Shown piece after piece: positions 11,490-23,775 of a stretch of DNA of 64,000 bases. Numbering within the stretch: position 1 is the stretch's first letter; each line of letters opens with the position of its first letter. Position numbers and translations under genes: made by a program. Origin of the DNA: Erythroxylum novogranatense (lineage: Eukaryota; Streptophyta; Magnoliopsida; Malpighiales; Erythroxylaceae); assembly GCA_029891385.1 (NCBI GenBank), contig CM057231.1, positions 66,728,990 to 66,792,989 of the forward strand, given 5' to 3'. The notes under the pieces are model-generated. The model was not told the origin of the DNA. It worked only from the letters and a program-made list of their open reading frames with translations, and searched no databases.

Positions 11490-12440
11490 CCTATCAGTTT
11501 CCTCTCTCCTTCTTCATCCTAACATAACGGAGTTCTACACCTCCTACCATACAATGCCTCATATGGAGCCATTTGAATGCTCGAATGGTACGAATTGTTA
11601 TAAGAAAATTCGACCAATGGAAAATGTTCATCCCAAGCTCCCTTGAAATCCAACACACATGCCCTAAGCATTCCTTCAAGTATCAGAATGGTCCTCTCAG
11701 ATTGACCATCCGTCTAAGGGTGGAAAGCCGTACTAAAATTCAGATTAGTCCCTAAAGCTTCCTGCAAACTTTCCCAAAATCTCGAAGTAAACCGAGGATC
11801 CCTGTCAGAAACTATAGAATCTGGAATCCTATGCAATCTCACTATCTCATCAATGTACTTCTTTGCTAACACATGCAAAGAATCAGTCTGCTTGATTGCC
11901 AAAAAATGGGCTGACTTCATCAACCGATCCACAATAACCCAAATGACATCATGCTTCCTACCGGTCTAGGGCAAACCCATCAGAAAATCCATGATTACCC
12001 TTTGCCACTTCCACTCGGGAATGGACAAGGGCCTTAACTTGCCTGAAGGTGCCTGGTGTTCAGCCTTAACTTGCTGACACACTAGACACTTACTGACATA
12101 CTCTGCTACATCCCTCTTCATGCCCTTCTACCAGAAATGCTCTCTCAAATCCCTGTACATCTTGGTGCTACCTGGGTGCATGGCATAAGGCGCATTGTAT
12201 GCCTCATCCAATATCTCATCCTTAACCTCCCTACTATCAGGAATACAAAGCCTGTTTCCCACTGTCATAAGTCCATCATCCCTCACTATTATTTCAGAAT
12301 TCTTACCATTCTAAATTTCCTCCTGAAGCTTGTTCAAATCTACATCCTACGCCTGCAACTCCCTAACCTTCTCTCGGAGTATTGGCCTTACCCGGAAGTT
12401 AGCTAGAAGGCAATCTGGTTCCTCCTGCTTCAAACTTATC
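11490..12440 (-). pseudogene. A1 integrase core
   Basis: Inserts the cDNA into chromosomes. The N-terminal His-Cys zinc-binding part lies about 12200-12070 in decayed form (the region reading [14 protein letters not shown]). The core includes DRLMKSAHFLAIKQ and SIVSDRDPRFTSRFWESLQE (11932-11714), then a stop at 11713 in HPQTDG, then DGQSERTILILEGMLRA. The second catalytic Asp and the Glu are readable. The phase changes between 12440 and 11932, so at least one indel is present. Confidence 0.85.
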
Positions 12441-12860
12441 TTAAGCTTGGCCATCTCTTCCAATAAAAGGAAGGGAAAATGTCTGAACATGGGCAATGGA
12501 AGACTTCCTGCTCAAAGCATCCACTACTACATTTGCCTTGCCTGGGTGGTACTCAATCAGCAGATCATAATCCTTGAGCAACTCAATCCACCTTCTCTGC
12601 CTCAAATTCAGTTCCTTCTGGCTTAGCAAGTACTTGAGACTCTTGTGATCAGTAAAGATCCTCGTATGAACCCCATATAGGTAATGCCTCCAAATTTTCA
12701 AGGCAAAGATCACTGCTGCCAACTCCAAATCATGACTCGGATAATTCAACTCATATGGCTTCAGTTGCCTTGAAGCATAAGCTATCACCCTGTCTCTCTA
12801 CATCAATACACAATCTAGACCCTTCCTCGACGCGTCACTATACATCATATAGCCCTCATC
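12441..12860 (-). pseudogene. A1 RNase H
   Basis: Degrades the RNA strand during reverse transcription. [15 protein letters not shown] carries the first catalytic Asp; after a stop at 12799 (expected CAG) the frame continues [20 protein letters not shown], with [36 protein letters not shown] and the end [18 protein letters not shown]. The overall arrangement is typical of Ty3/gypsy elements and links directly to the upstream polymerase. Confidence 0.9.
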
Positions 12861-13760
12861 ACCAAAAGGCAGAATCAGAACTGGAGCACTTATCAATCTA
12901 CGCTTGAGCTCCTCAAAGCTCTTCTGACATTCATCAGTCCAGATAAACTTCTGATTCTTCCTCAATAGCTTAGTCATCAGAGCAGTTATCATAGAGAATC
13001 CTTCTACAAACCTCTTGTAATAACCTGCCAGACCCAAAAAACTTCTCACCTCTGTCACTGTCCTGGGCGTATGCCAATTTACCACGGCTTCAACTTTCCT
13101 CGGATCAACATGAACACCATCCTGCAAAATCACATGCCCAAGGAATGTCACCTCATGAAGCCAGAACTCACACTTGCTGAACTTAGCATAGAGTTCTGTC
13201 TCCCTTAGAGTCTGCAATACAATCCTGAGATGCTCCTTATGTTCTTCACTCTTAGAATACACCAGAATGTCATCTATAAACACTATGACAAACTAATCCA
13301 AATACTCCTTGAAGACCCGATTCATAACATACATAAAGGCAGCTGGAGCATTGGTCAAGTCGAATGGCATAAACAAAAACTCATAATGTCCATAACGAGT
13401 CCTGAAGGCCGTCTTGCTTACATTATACTCCTTGATTCTGAGCTGATGATAGTTTGACCTGAGATCAATCTTGGAGAAGACCCTTGCTATCTGCAGATGG
13501 TCAAACAGATCATTTATCCGTGGCAATGGATACTTGTTCTTAATCGTTACGTTGTTGAGCCTTCTATAGTCAATACACATCCGCTATGTGCCATCCTTCT
13601 TCTTGACAAACAGAATCGGCGCTCTCTATGGTGACGAACTCGGCCTGACATACCTGTTCTCTAACAGTTCCTCCAACTGTTCCTTAAGCTCCCTCAACTC
13701 AGCTGGAGCCATCCTATAAGGCGGTATTGAAATAGGTACGGTTTCGGGAATCAAGTCAAT
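12798..13760 (-). pseudogene. A1 reverse transcriptase
   Basis: Copies element RNA into DNA. Visible motifs in order: [20 protein letters not shown] (about 13735-13675), the SPWGAP motif broken by a stop at 13627, [20 protein letters not shown] from 13580, [35 protein letters not shown], and the catalytic box FIDDILVYS just below 13283. The thumb region [20 protein letters not shown] and [16 protein letters not shown] follow. Catalytic aspartates are intact; stops at 13627, 13585 and 13294 break the frame. Confidence 0.92.
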
Positions 13761-14156
13761 GGCAAACTCGATTTCCTTCACCGGCGGCAAACCTGGTAAT
13801 TCCTCTGGAAACACATCTGGAAACTCCCTCACAATCAAAAAATCCTCTAACTTCCCTTCATTCATATCGGCTTCCACAACATGTGCCAAGAAGGCTTCAC
13901 ATCCCTGACCCATCATTCTTTCAGCTAACATAGCCGAAATCAGTGTTGGCGAAGATGTTTTCCTATCCCCCTTGAAAATCACCTTCTCACTGTTGCCCAG
14001 ATCGAATTCCACCTCTTTCCGACCACAATCCAGCTTAGCTAGATATTTCTCCATAGCATCCATCCCCAGAATAACATCTAATCCTCTTAGGTCTAGAGGT
14101 AGTAAGTCCACTACCAACCTAGCACCATCTATGAAAAGCTCACACTGCTCATATAC

Positions 14157-14372
14157 CTAACTGATCACCACATTCCTCCCTAGAGGAGTACTAACAAGTA
14201 AAGACTTATCCAAAGGCACAGAATTCACACCATGCAATGTTATTCTTGCAGAAACAAATGAATGCTTGGAACCATAATCAATTAAAACAAATACTACTGA
14301 GTCAAGAAATTGAGCCGTACCCGTGACAACTTCAGGTGTGGCTGCAGCTTCCTCCCAAGTCATGGCAAACAC
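14157..14372 (-). pseudogene. A1 aspartic protease
   Basis: Would cleave the polyprotein. The active-site motif, DSG or DTG in the family, reads DYG here (14271-14279, in VLIDYGSKHSFVSA), so the catalytic Asp remains but the second residue is replaced by Tyr. A TAG at 14158 follows; the rest of the fold continues in frame (LDLRGLDVILGMDAM at about 14100-14050). Besides the stops, the changed motif suggests loss of activity. Confidence 0.85.
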
Positions 14373-14378
14373 CCTTGC

Positions 14379-15629
14379 CTAAGCCTGACCCCTTGGCCTT
14401 CCTGGAGGAATAGCCTTCCTTGTAGTCCCAAAGCTGTCTACCTCAGTAATTGGCCTGGTTCCCACTGTTTCTACACGCCTCTGGGCTTGAAATTGTGACC
14501 CCTCCTGTCTCGGTACCTGTGGACAATCCTTGACCATATGCCCCTTCTCTCCACATCTAAAACAAACTCCAAGTGACTTGAGGCACACTCCTTGGTGATG
14601 TTTCCCACAATGATCACATATGGGATTGGTGAACCAGCTCTTTCCTGCTCTTACAGTGCCTCCCACATTAGAGGCTTGCCCTGACACTGCCTTTACCTGC
14701 TTGTTCCTGATGGAGCCACTGCTACCCACTTCACTCTGGGTATGAAAGCTCCTTGTGCTCCTCTCAGGCATTGGAGCACTACTTCCTTTCTTAAAAGACT
14801 GGTCCTTTTTCCTCCTCTTCCTGCTTATTTCATTTATGATATTCTCCAGTTTTTCAGCCTGGAGTGCAGCATCCACCAATTGCTGGTAGTCACAGAAATT
14901 GTGGATCAAGACTTTCTCCCGGATCCCTAGGTGAAGACCTCCCTCAAACTTACGACACTTGTCTTCCTCAGATGCCACAATGTTGGTTGCATAACGTGAA
15001 AGCTGTGTGAACTTCAGCTCATACTCGCTCACACTCATGTCCCTCTGAGTGAGGTTCAAAAACTCCCTGGCCTTATCTTGCACATAGACTATGGAGAGAT
15101 ACTTCTTCCTGAACACTTCCCCGAAGTCTCTCCATATCAGTACCGGTGGCACAACTTGAATGTGAGGCACTGATTCCCACCAATGCAGTGCATCTCCCTA
15201 TAACAGACTGACCGCATACTCTAATTTCTCCTCATCTGTGCATTTCAGTTGAACTAGAACCCTCTCGGTCCTCTTCAACCAGGCTTCAGCCTCTTCTGGA
15301 TTCGTCGTCCCATTGAAATCCACAACCCCAAACTTACGGAGCTTGTCATACTGTCCACTCCTGTCTACTGGAGCTGACATCGGGACCTGAGATCTTTGAC
15401 CCATGGCATACGTAAAGGCCTGAGCAAAGGCTTGAAAGAAACTCGGATCCATAGGATTCATTTGATGCATAGGAGGAGGCGGTGGAGGCACTTCTTGTTG
15501 CAAACTAGGTGCCTAAAAAATTGGAGCAGAATGTGTTCCAGCATCCTATGGAATATGGGATTCATCCGTGCTCCCTTGACGAGAATGAGACTGAGTCATA
15601 GCTCCTCGAGTTCTCTTTCGAGGTGGCAT
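14379..15629 (-). pseudogene. gag: A1 Gag (capsid and zinc knuckle)
   Basis: Gag packages the element RNA in cytoplasmic particles. After a proline-rich N-terminus (PPPPPPMHQ) comes the retrotransposon capsid region with TNPEEAEAWLKRTERV, then FGEVFRKKYL, then the RNA-binding zinc knuckle CFRCGEKGHMVKDCP at 14520-14564. An upstream Cys-His cluster CDHCGKHHQGVC is also kept. Stops at about 15547, 15514 and 15196 interrupt the frame; the last falls where relatives have Q in LLQGDA. The start ATG at 15629 is the first in frame downstream of the PBS. Confidence 0.9.
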
Positions 15630-15774
15630 TTTCACTCCTTCAATATAAAACCATTGAAAATCTTTAGTTCAAGTAAGGCAATTTCAAAGTATGTAAAAAC
15701 AGTTCAAATTACGTAAAACAATGCAAGTTATTCCTTGAAAGCAATGCCATGCAGCCCTAGACCAAAACCTAGGC

Positions 15775-15786
15775 GCTCTGATACCA
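15775..15786 (-). promoter_or_regulatory. PBS of A1 (tRNA-iMet)
   Basis: On the element strand TGGTATCAGAGC, a perfect match to the plant initiator-tRNA-Met primer site, five bases inside the 5' LTR end. Confidence 0.95.
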
Positions 15787-15791
15787 CAACA

Positions 15792-18013
15792 TGTTGGACC
15801 TTGTTTCTGGAGCCCAACGTCGGGCATGAAAGCGTGATACTTACTGCATGAGGCAAAACTTATTAATCAAACGAAGAAAGGAAAACCTTCGGAAGCTCAA
15901 AGGCCTCATAGTGAACAAACCTAGAACTTGCTTTCATTTATTTGAAACAAACACATCCATAATTCATTAATCCAAAAGGTGAGGTTTTACAAAGCTTTAC
16001 TAACATTTCAAACCAAATTACAACTTTTGAGTTCAAGATGCCAAAAATACAAAAATACACTTGAACCAATAGAACTTGAAATGTAACTAAAGCCTTGACT
16101 TCCAAAAGTGAAACTTGAAAATACATAAATAGAACAAAATGGATTGTCGCCATAACTCGTGACTCACTCGGTTTCTTGCTCCTCACCTGTATGGGGGAGG
16201 TAAAGGGGGTGAGCTATAAAGCTCGTGGGAACACATTTATAATATAGAAATAAGAAAAACTATTAAAAAGATAACTCATTGCCATGTGGTACACTTTGAA
16301 ATCATAATAATTGAGCATATGCAAAAAATCATCATCTCGAAAGGCTTGATTTGTAAAGAATTCATGAGTAAAATTCCAAATTTAAATGTGTGAAACATGA
16401 TAGTAAATCATAAACACATAAGCATAGCATAATGGTTGGGGTTAGTCCAGGTTCATGACGTACTACACATTCCCATTGAAATGGTTATGTGTAGTCGTAG
16501 TTTCTTGAGGGAGTCCTTATGGGGAGCTCCGTGCCACTTGCGAGCAGGTGGGCGAAGCCCTTTTTATGGTCAATGTGTACGTGACGGTTTTTGAGACATA
16601 CCACAAACCCACATATCATGCATGATTCAAGTCTTGTAAACTTGATTGCCAAACTGGCACTTGTTTAGAAATTCACTCTTCGTATCTTTTGGAAATCATG
16701 ATTTCATGTGCATGTATTCTTGAAAGGAGAAAACCCTTTTTGAAGTCTTTTAAAAAAGAATCATGAATGCTAATCATGTAGCAACATATAATCATTTCAC
16801 AATAGCAACTAAAGCAAACATTAATGATGCAATTTTAAATTATTCAACCTTTCTTGATTTGAACAAAACAATGAGTGACTTATTTACTCTATTATAAATA
16901 TGAACCCACCTTGAATTCCTTGCTTGTACTTGCTCAGGAATGAGTTTCCTCTTGATCCTCTTGCTCCTCTTGCCTCACTTGATTTCCTAAAACAATAACC
17001 AACATCCCATTCAATAACTCATACTGAAACAATAATTCTATTCCTAACTTCCATCCAAAATTTCATATCCTTAGAGACTGATTTAAAACTTCATTTCTTC
17101 AAGAAACTTGTAGCCCTATGTCTCTAGATTACAACGCATCAAAATCACCTCAATTGGACTTCTATAGCAAAAGATATGCCCAAAACATCAAAATCCAACT
17201 TCGCTGAAAACCGGGGCCTTGCCGCGACGAAGGTACACTCGTCGCGACGCGCGGCCTCACGTACGTCGTGATGTGCGGCCTTACGTACGTCGCGACGTGC
17301 AGCCTTACGTACGTTGTGACGTGCGGCCTCGCGTATGTCGTGACGTGCGGGTCTGGAGAACAACCCCGAACTCGACTTTCCAACATTTACAACATCAATC
17401 CTCCCCACTTGACAAAGCAACACATTTAAGCTTAAGATCATGCCTTATACTTCAGTTCTAAACTCATTCTAACACAAAATCATCATCAAGACACAACAAA
17501 ATCATCAACCCAAAGAATTTAATCAACATTTCCAAAAACCCTAAACCATCAACTCTAACATCATTCCAAGCAAAACTAGGGTTCAGTCCATCTCAAACAA
17601 GAAGAAATAAACTCATACTTACCTGTTGAAACTTCAAATCCTTCAAAAATCTCAAGAAATCAAAACCCCAATTCTTTCCTCTTTTTCTTCTCTTCCACCG
17701 CAACTCTCTTCTCTTCCTCTCTTCTTTTCCTTTCTCTCTTTTCTTCTTTCTAAACTCTTTTCCTTAAGCTTAAATGAAACCAAAAAGACTACCATGCCCC
17801 TCCTTGCAAAGCCTAAATCTAATCAACTTAAGTGATCTTCCCAAAATGCCCTCAATCATCTTTACCCTTTTCCTAACCACTTACTCCACACTAAACTCAA
17901 ATTAATCTTAATTTTCCACTAACACTTTCAATAAAATCAAACTATGCAATAAATCATACAATTAACACAGTTCATGTTTAATAACAGCAATAAAAACAAT
18001 TTGGGGCCCAACA
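15792..18013 (-). repeat. A1 5' LTR (2,222 bp)
   Basis: Opens TGTTGGACC at 15792 and closes GGGCCCAACA at 18013 on the plus strand. It is collinear with 8768-10907 apart from scattered substitutions, a short CTCTTGCTC addition near 16960 and the longer tandem array at 17240-17353. On the element strand it precedes the PBS. It contains no supported gene; open frames across the array are repeat by-products. Confidence 0.95.
17240..17353. repeat. CpG-rich 24-bp array, long form (A1 5' LTR)
   Basis: About 4.75 copies of a 24-bp unit starting CGTCGCGACG and ending CTCACGTA: 17240-17263, 17264-17287, 17288-17311, 17312-17335 and partial 17336-17353. Units differ mostly by C/T and G/A exchanges at CpG positions. 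The partner LTR holds 1.75 copies. Confidence 0.92.
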
Positions 18014-18018
18014 TGAGG
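18014..18018. repeat. TSD of A1, right copy (TGAGG)
   Basis: TGAGG immediately after the 5' LTR end at 18013, identical to 8763-8767. Confidence 0.93.
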
Positions 18019-18603
18019 AATAAGATACTGATGATAAAATATCTATTGGATTTGGAGATTGTGAAATACTTAATGAAGTTTCGCATAAGAGATTAAGATG
18101 CAATATATATATATATATATATATAAACGTGGGTTTTGATGTGCATGGGATAATGAAAGTCTTATGAGCTGATTTTGATACATGATTTAGAAGTGTATGA
18201 TAAAAATCGCTTTGAAGTCTTAGAGACATTAGATGTGCCAAATCATTTCTGAAATGTACATTATGTAAGATTGAAGAAATTATTGAGTTTGGAGGAAATG
18301 CACAAATGAGTGCTATACTGGTAAAATTAGTGTGTAATCCGACACACTGAACAAACAATTCTATAATGGAATAATACACATTCAGATATTGAGGTTTCCA
18401 TATTTAGTGTAATGAGGACTGCAGAATATTGAGTGGTATATGGGGCAAAAGAAAATGTTGCTGGTTGCATTGAAATTTAAGATCAAGTCTACTGGAAAGA
18501 AGTAATAAACCAAAAAGCATAAGAATTCAGAATTTTGAATCACCCGAAAAAAGTGAAAACGATTCTGAACTTTCGAGTGAAATCGAAAAAAAAAAGATAT
18601 TTT
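18019..18603 (+). mobile_element. B internal domain, part 2 (non-coding)
   Basis: Continues B after A1 and ends at the C2 insertion. Aligns with E 40620-41095; for example GGTAAAATTAGTGTGTAATC near 18320 corresponds to GGTAAAGGTAGAGTATAGTC near 40833. It contains an (AT)n microsatellite at about 18104-18124. No coding motif is seen. Confidence 0.75.
18104..18124. repeat. (AT)n microsatellite
   Basis: About ten AT repeats within the B internal domain. No function is implied. Confidence 0.9.
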
Positions 18604-21600
18604 GTTGGGACCCAATCTCGGGAACCGGATCCCAACCGAAAAACAGAAAACGGATACGAAGCAAACAGGATCGAACGCAGGAATCGAAAGAACGGATTCT
18701 TTTCGAATTCGAAGCGGAACGAAATAGAAGCAAATGCCGACATCCGAAAGCGCAAATCTTAGGAAACGAAAAGTTGCATTGGAACCTTAGACTAAGCCAA
18801 ACCGAAATCTGGATTTTTTTTTCTTTCCATACGTTTCTGCTTTGTTCTCTTTCTCGTTATTCCAACTCATTCAAATCATAATCAATCCAAACAATTTCCT
18901 TTTTGGAAACTCATCCTTGCAGAAATTTCAATTCACTTAATTCTTCTTAATCATGCAATAACTTAAAATTTCATCTTTGAACTAAATACTTATCTTTAAC
19001 AAACTAACTTCGTATTCTTATTCTTATCTTAACCCGATTTTTACCAAAAATTGGGTAGCATAACGGCTGTATCTTATACAGCCCAAAAATCTGCAAAGGC
19101 AAAAACACACTTCTATAAACCAAATCCAATCACACAAAGTCATCGGACTCCCCGTCCGGAATCCAAACATCGGCAGAAACACACATCTATACCTAACACT
19201 CCAATAATTCTCAAACATCATCAGAAACATCCATATCTTAATTCACTCATGTACAATCCACAGTTTACTTACATCGTCATAATCATACACAATTAAAATA
19301 TAAAACTTTATAAATCCATTACACTATATTTCATAGGTCACAAACATCCCAAAATAAAAACTTACAAACCACAATGGCCTTCCAAGCCATACTTAGATAC
19401 CAAAATTCCAAAAGTACAAAGGACAAGCAAATACAAGTTTGAACACAAGTCTTGACTTTCTTTCATCTGATCTCCTTCCCAAATACCTGGAGATGGGGAT
19501 AAAAGGGGGGTGAGCTTACGCTCTGTGGATAACATATTTATACTCGAAAATAAGAAAAAATCTTTTCTTAAAAATGTTCGTCATTTATAAACATTTCCCA
19601 GTCGCAAGAATTTCAAACTTAATTCTCAAGCCTTTCAAATCATTCAAAATATTCTTAATCAATTTCCAAAATTCTTACGATTTCAAAACTCATTTCTCGA
19701 AAATTTACAATTGTTCTCACAAATGAATGCATCACATATAAATTTATCACGAACATAAACAAAATAAAAAATCACAAGACATATCAGAATGGTTTGGTTT
19801 CGGTCCTAACGGAACGTACTGCACATTCCTGCATAACGGTCATGTGCAAACAGTGAAACGAGGGGAGTCCAAATCGAACTCCTAAGCCACTTGCGGGGAG
19901 CCGGAGAAGGCTATCGAGGGAGACCAAGCAGATCGACTCATACGGAGGGGACCTCACCAAACCCACATAATACACATAATTCATACTCGAAAAATCGGAA
20001 CGCCCAAAGGCGTATTTCAAAACTTAACTGTCTCTCACATTGTGTCATACAAGACACATTCACATTCACAAATTCACACATTCAAAAACATCAAATTGCA
20101 CGAAGGCACTTTGTGAAACGTAGTTCTTTTTTTTTCCAATTTCGCAAAAGCACACTCATTCACATAACACAATCTTTACTCATTTAAAAAGTACATAACA
20201 ATCATTCAATTATCACACAACTTTCCACCCTATCATCAAATCATTCAACAAATGATGCATGTAACAATGTCCTCCTTTTTAAAATCGAAACACTCACAAA
20301 GTTTACTTCCAGTGTCGATAACACCAATATCATATCACATAAATGTTTCCTTAACATACTCACGTATATCATATTTGAATCTAAGATGACTTTTATCAAC
20401 AACACTAACTCAATATAAGAATTTCACAACACTTTAATATCAGTATATATAACCCTTATATCTATCTCTCTTTGTCCCATGTCTTTGGTGTGGATTCACC
20501 TAATTCAGTCATCTTCCTTGCACCGTTTAATTCTACTATCGATCAAGTTCATTGGTCATCCACCTCTCCAATCAATCTGACATTCAATCATTTTTAGCCC
20601 CTTATCATCACAATATATAAAAACGAATGACTCTTTTTGTCATCTAATTCCTTATATAGTATTTTAATGACATCATTAGGACAACGAGTGCAGAGCTAGA
20701 GGTCTAATCGAAGCATATCTCTGACAGTTAAGACCATCAACAATTTGAACCTTCAGTCACTTGATTTTTTTTTCATTCTTAGCCACTAAATGATGTTCCG
20801 AATTATTCCTATCACTTCATTTTATTCCTCAAATTGGAACATTTCAGTCACACGATATGATTCGATAAAACATCTCTTCCCTCAATCATCTTCCCGGTTC
20901 CCATGATCTTTGTCAAATGACTATGTTCATCAATGATGTTTTAGCTATTATTAATACTTCCATACGATCACTTTCGACTATTCATGATCTTCTATTCCTG
21001 TCATACCTTACATGATCAACCAAATACGGATCTTCTATGTACTAAATCACATTTTTTTTCAATTATCGAATAGATATTTCTGACAACTAACCGACACAAC
21101 CTTGAGAACTTCTCCGTATATCACTATCATTTATTTCATACTCCACTCATACGTTCTTCATCGGTTTAGAAACATCGACATACCCCTTAAATAATCCCCT
21201 TAAATTCTATTTTAACTAGTATCTTTTTATACCAAATCGTAACTCTTATCACAACAATTAAATAATCCTTTTAATTTCCAAATTCACCCTTTCAACTATA
21301 CCCCCTTTTTTTCTTTACGTTATGTCATTTTCTCTTATGACACTATTCTTCATCTAAGTCAAATCATGAACATATTTTCACCTCCATTCACTTCACATAC
21401 ATATCCTCAACCACAATCCTCCTAACTATAATTTCATATATCAAAGTATCAATCACAAATCACACAAACTCATATATCAAAAGCACAATCATATTCAAAC
21501 AAGGAATGAAACGCCAATATTTTCATAATTTCTCATTTCAATCATCGATAAAGAATTTCACAAATTTCCTTACTTTATCAAAAGCATTTTAAAACATAAC

Positions 21601-23775
21601 TTTAACCATTCGAAAGTCATAATTTCAAACATAAATCATCAATTTTTCAACCATTTTCAATAAACAATAATTTATCAAAACCCAATTTTTGCTTTCTTTA
21701 TTTTTCGAAAACTCAAGTCTAGCTTATAAATGAAAATATAAATATGATACCCACCTCGAATCGATGCTTGAATCTTGTCCTAATCATCAATTTCTCCAAT
21801 CCTTCACTCTTTCTTGCACTTTAAATTTACCTAAACCAATTCCATCCAAAATTCAATATCATAAAAATCATAAATACTGAAATTGAGCTTAGGAAACATC
21901 AATTCCTCACATATTCAAGCTATTTAAACCTCTAATTTTCAAAATCTCCAATTTCCAAAATTAACCTAAACCAATTTATCCAAATTCAATACCATAAATC
22001 ACAATTTCTTCAAAATTGATTTCATATTTCACCAATCCATCATATTTGCCATGATTTTAAGCTATTAATTTCCAAAAACCTCAAACCAAAAAAATAGGCA
22101 TAAACCTTAATTAATCAATTTTCCAAAATTAATCATCATCTAAACATAATCTCTAACATTAACTTCATAAAACTCAAATCCATAACAATCTAAAGCTAAA
22201 CCAACCAACATCTCTCTATAAAATTCAAAACTCAAAGCTTTCTCTCTCTTACCATTTTCTCCACCATTTTCGACATTATTGAGCTCCAAGGCAAGCTTTC
22301 ATCATCTTCCCCTATTTCCTCTTGGAAACAATGAAAATCCCTAAGAAAAACCCATAAAAACCGAACCTTGCTTTATCTTTCTTCTCCTTCCTTCCATAGC
22401 CGATTTTTTTCATTCTCTTCTTCTTCTTCTTCGTTTCTTCTTCTCTCTTCTTGTTATTTTCGTGAACTCTCTGTTGGTTTATTGGAGTAAAAACGACAGC
22501 CCTCATGTGTTTCATTTAATGAAGCACAATTTACCATCTTGGCCCTCCAATTAAGCTTATTTCCAAGTTTGCCCATCCTGATTTTTAGTGGCTAGATGAC
22601 ATAATTTGGCTAAACTTCCTTCTAGGGAAATGTTCCTCTCAATAATACAAATCCAATGCCACTGACCGCGCTCAATTCGGATCAGAAACGAAGAAGTTAT
22701 AACCGAAATACTATCGGACCTGCGAAAAATCCGAGACTGAACATTACGCTAATTTAATTCAAGAAATTGACAATCTCAGGGATGAAAGTAAATTTCGATC
22801 CCTTCACTAGAGTTGTAGCCATATATCTTAATTTTATTTAGCCTCAAGAATCAACTCAATCGGAGTTGTACAGCTCCCGAATTTCGCAAAATACTGAACC
22901 ATGTTCAGAAAATTATCCAACTTATAACTTATAACCAAATCTCTTACTTTGGCTCAATCAATCTCTTTCCATTTAATCTCCTAAAAATCATAGTTCTTCA
23001 AAAAAATGAAATTAATTGTCTTAGGAATCCAACGCTTTAAAAATCAAATCAATCGGATGTCGTACGAAGGAATTTTAAGCAAAAGATTACGAAAGGGATC
23101 AGATTAAAAATAAAGTAGCGAAACGTCAAAACCGAACTTTTCAAAAATCATATCTCTTGATCCCGAACTCAGAATTTGACAAATTTGGTGTCAATAGAAA
23201 GATCAAAGGAAGCTCTACAACTTCCCTAAAGAACAGAGAAATCCATTTGGCTTCTAAGGAAGTCAAATTTCTAATCAAAGATTCTGTCCTTATCAATTTT
23301 TTCCTAAACAACTTCCAAATTTCGGCCAATCATAACTCTCAATCCCAACATCGAAAAATTTCATACTTTATGACTATAGAAAGCTTTTAACAAACTCTAC
23401 GAGTTTCATGTAGATAATTTTCTCAATTTTTTCCTAACTCAAAAAGTCAACTTTTAACCCAAAAAGTCAAACTTCAAACAAAATAATACTTAACTTTGAC
23501 TGATCATAACTTCCACTTCCGATATCGAAAAATATCAAACTTTATGGCTACGAAAAGCTCTTGACAGGAGCTACAAGTTTTATGAAGATCATTTTCTCAA
23601 ATTCTCCAAAAATCAAAAAGTCAACTCTCAAGTCAAACTTTTCTAATTTCACAGTTTTTCACACTTTCACTCTTTATTTCTCAATTTCAACTTCCATTAC
23701 ACAATGCATATACAAAACACTAATTTTTATATCATTTCTTATTTCTAAATTCTACTGAAAAATCGGGGTCTAACA
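18604..23775 (-). repeat. C2: lone LTR of family C (5,172 bp)
   Basis: Starts TGTTGGGACCC (18604) and ends CGGGGTCTAACA (23775). It lies between two parts of B, and the uninterrupted site is preserved in the related E element at about 41090-41100 (GATATTTGGTAATT). The flanks read TATTT at 18598-18602 and TATTT at 23776-23780, with one extra T on the left. No PBS, PPT or coding region is attached, so it is a solo LTR, the usual product of LTR-LTR recombination. Orientation is inferred from collinearity with the minus-oriented A LTRs. A hairpin lies at 19820-19848. No gene is seen in the 5.2 kb. Confidence 0.88.
19820..19848. other. Hairpin in LTR C2
   Basis: TGCACAT (19820-19826) pairs with ATGTGCA (19842-19848). 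It lies in the same context as the paired hairpins of C1 (after AACGTAC), but only one is kept here. Confidence 0.65.

Larger units (their letters stand above)
10919..15629 (-). pseudogene. gag-pol: A1 gag-pol polyprotein, inactivated
   Basis: A single long minus-strand frame from ATG at 15629 (MPPRKRTRG...) to TAA at 10919. Order: capsid, zinc knuckle, protease, reverse transcriptase, RNase H, integrase, chromodomain. In-frame stops are seen near 15547, 15514, 15196, 14380, 14158, 13627, 13585, 13294, 12799, 12442 and 11713. Where the family consensus is clear the lost codon is usually CAG (for example DQFVIVF, CVLMQ, HPQTDG) and once TGG (SPWGAP), as expected from C-to-T decay of methylated DNA. 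The reading phase shifts between 12440 and 11932. Gag and Pol share one frame, as in many chromoviruses. Confidence 0.93.
8768..18013 (-). mobile_element. A1: complete Ty3/gypsy chromovirus (Tekay/Del-like)
   Basis: A 9,246-bp element on the minus strand with every structural landmark: 5' LTR 15792-18013, PBS 15775-15786, one gag-pol frame from 15629 down to 10919, PPT 10908-10920, 3' LTR 8768-10907, and the perfect TSD TGAGG on both sides. The C-terminal chromodomain and the tRNA-iMet PBS place it among plant chromoviruses; LTR length and Gag style suit the Tekay/Del lineage, which is my inference. It sits in the non-coding domain of B. The coding frame carries about ten in-frame stops and at least one frameshift in integrase, so it could not move by itself. 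The LTRs differ by substitutions and by a 72-bp change in a tandem array. Confidence 0.95.

Noticed and set aside
17145..17461. Open frames across the 24-bp array of the A1 5' LTR
   Set aside because: Repeat of a multiple of three bases inside an LTR; absent in the partner LTR because the array is shorter.
19024..20187. Host genes within the 5-kb C2 LTR
   Set aside because: Frames are short, overlap on both strands and lie wholly inside a repeat shared with C1.
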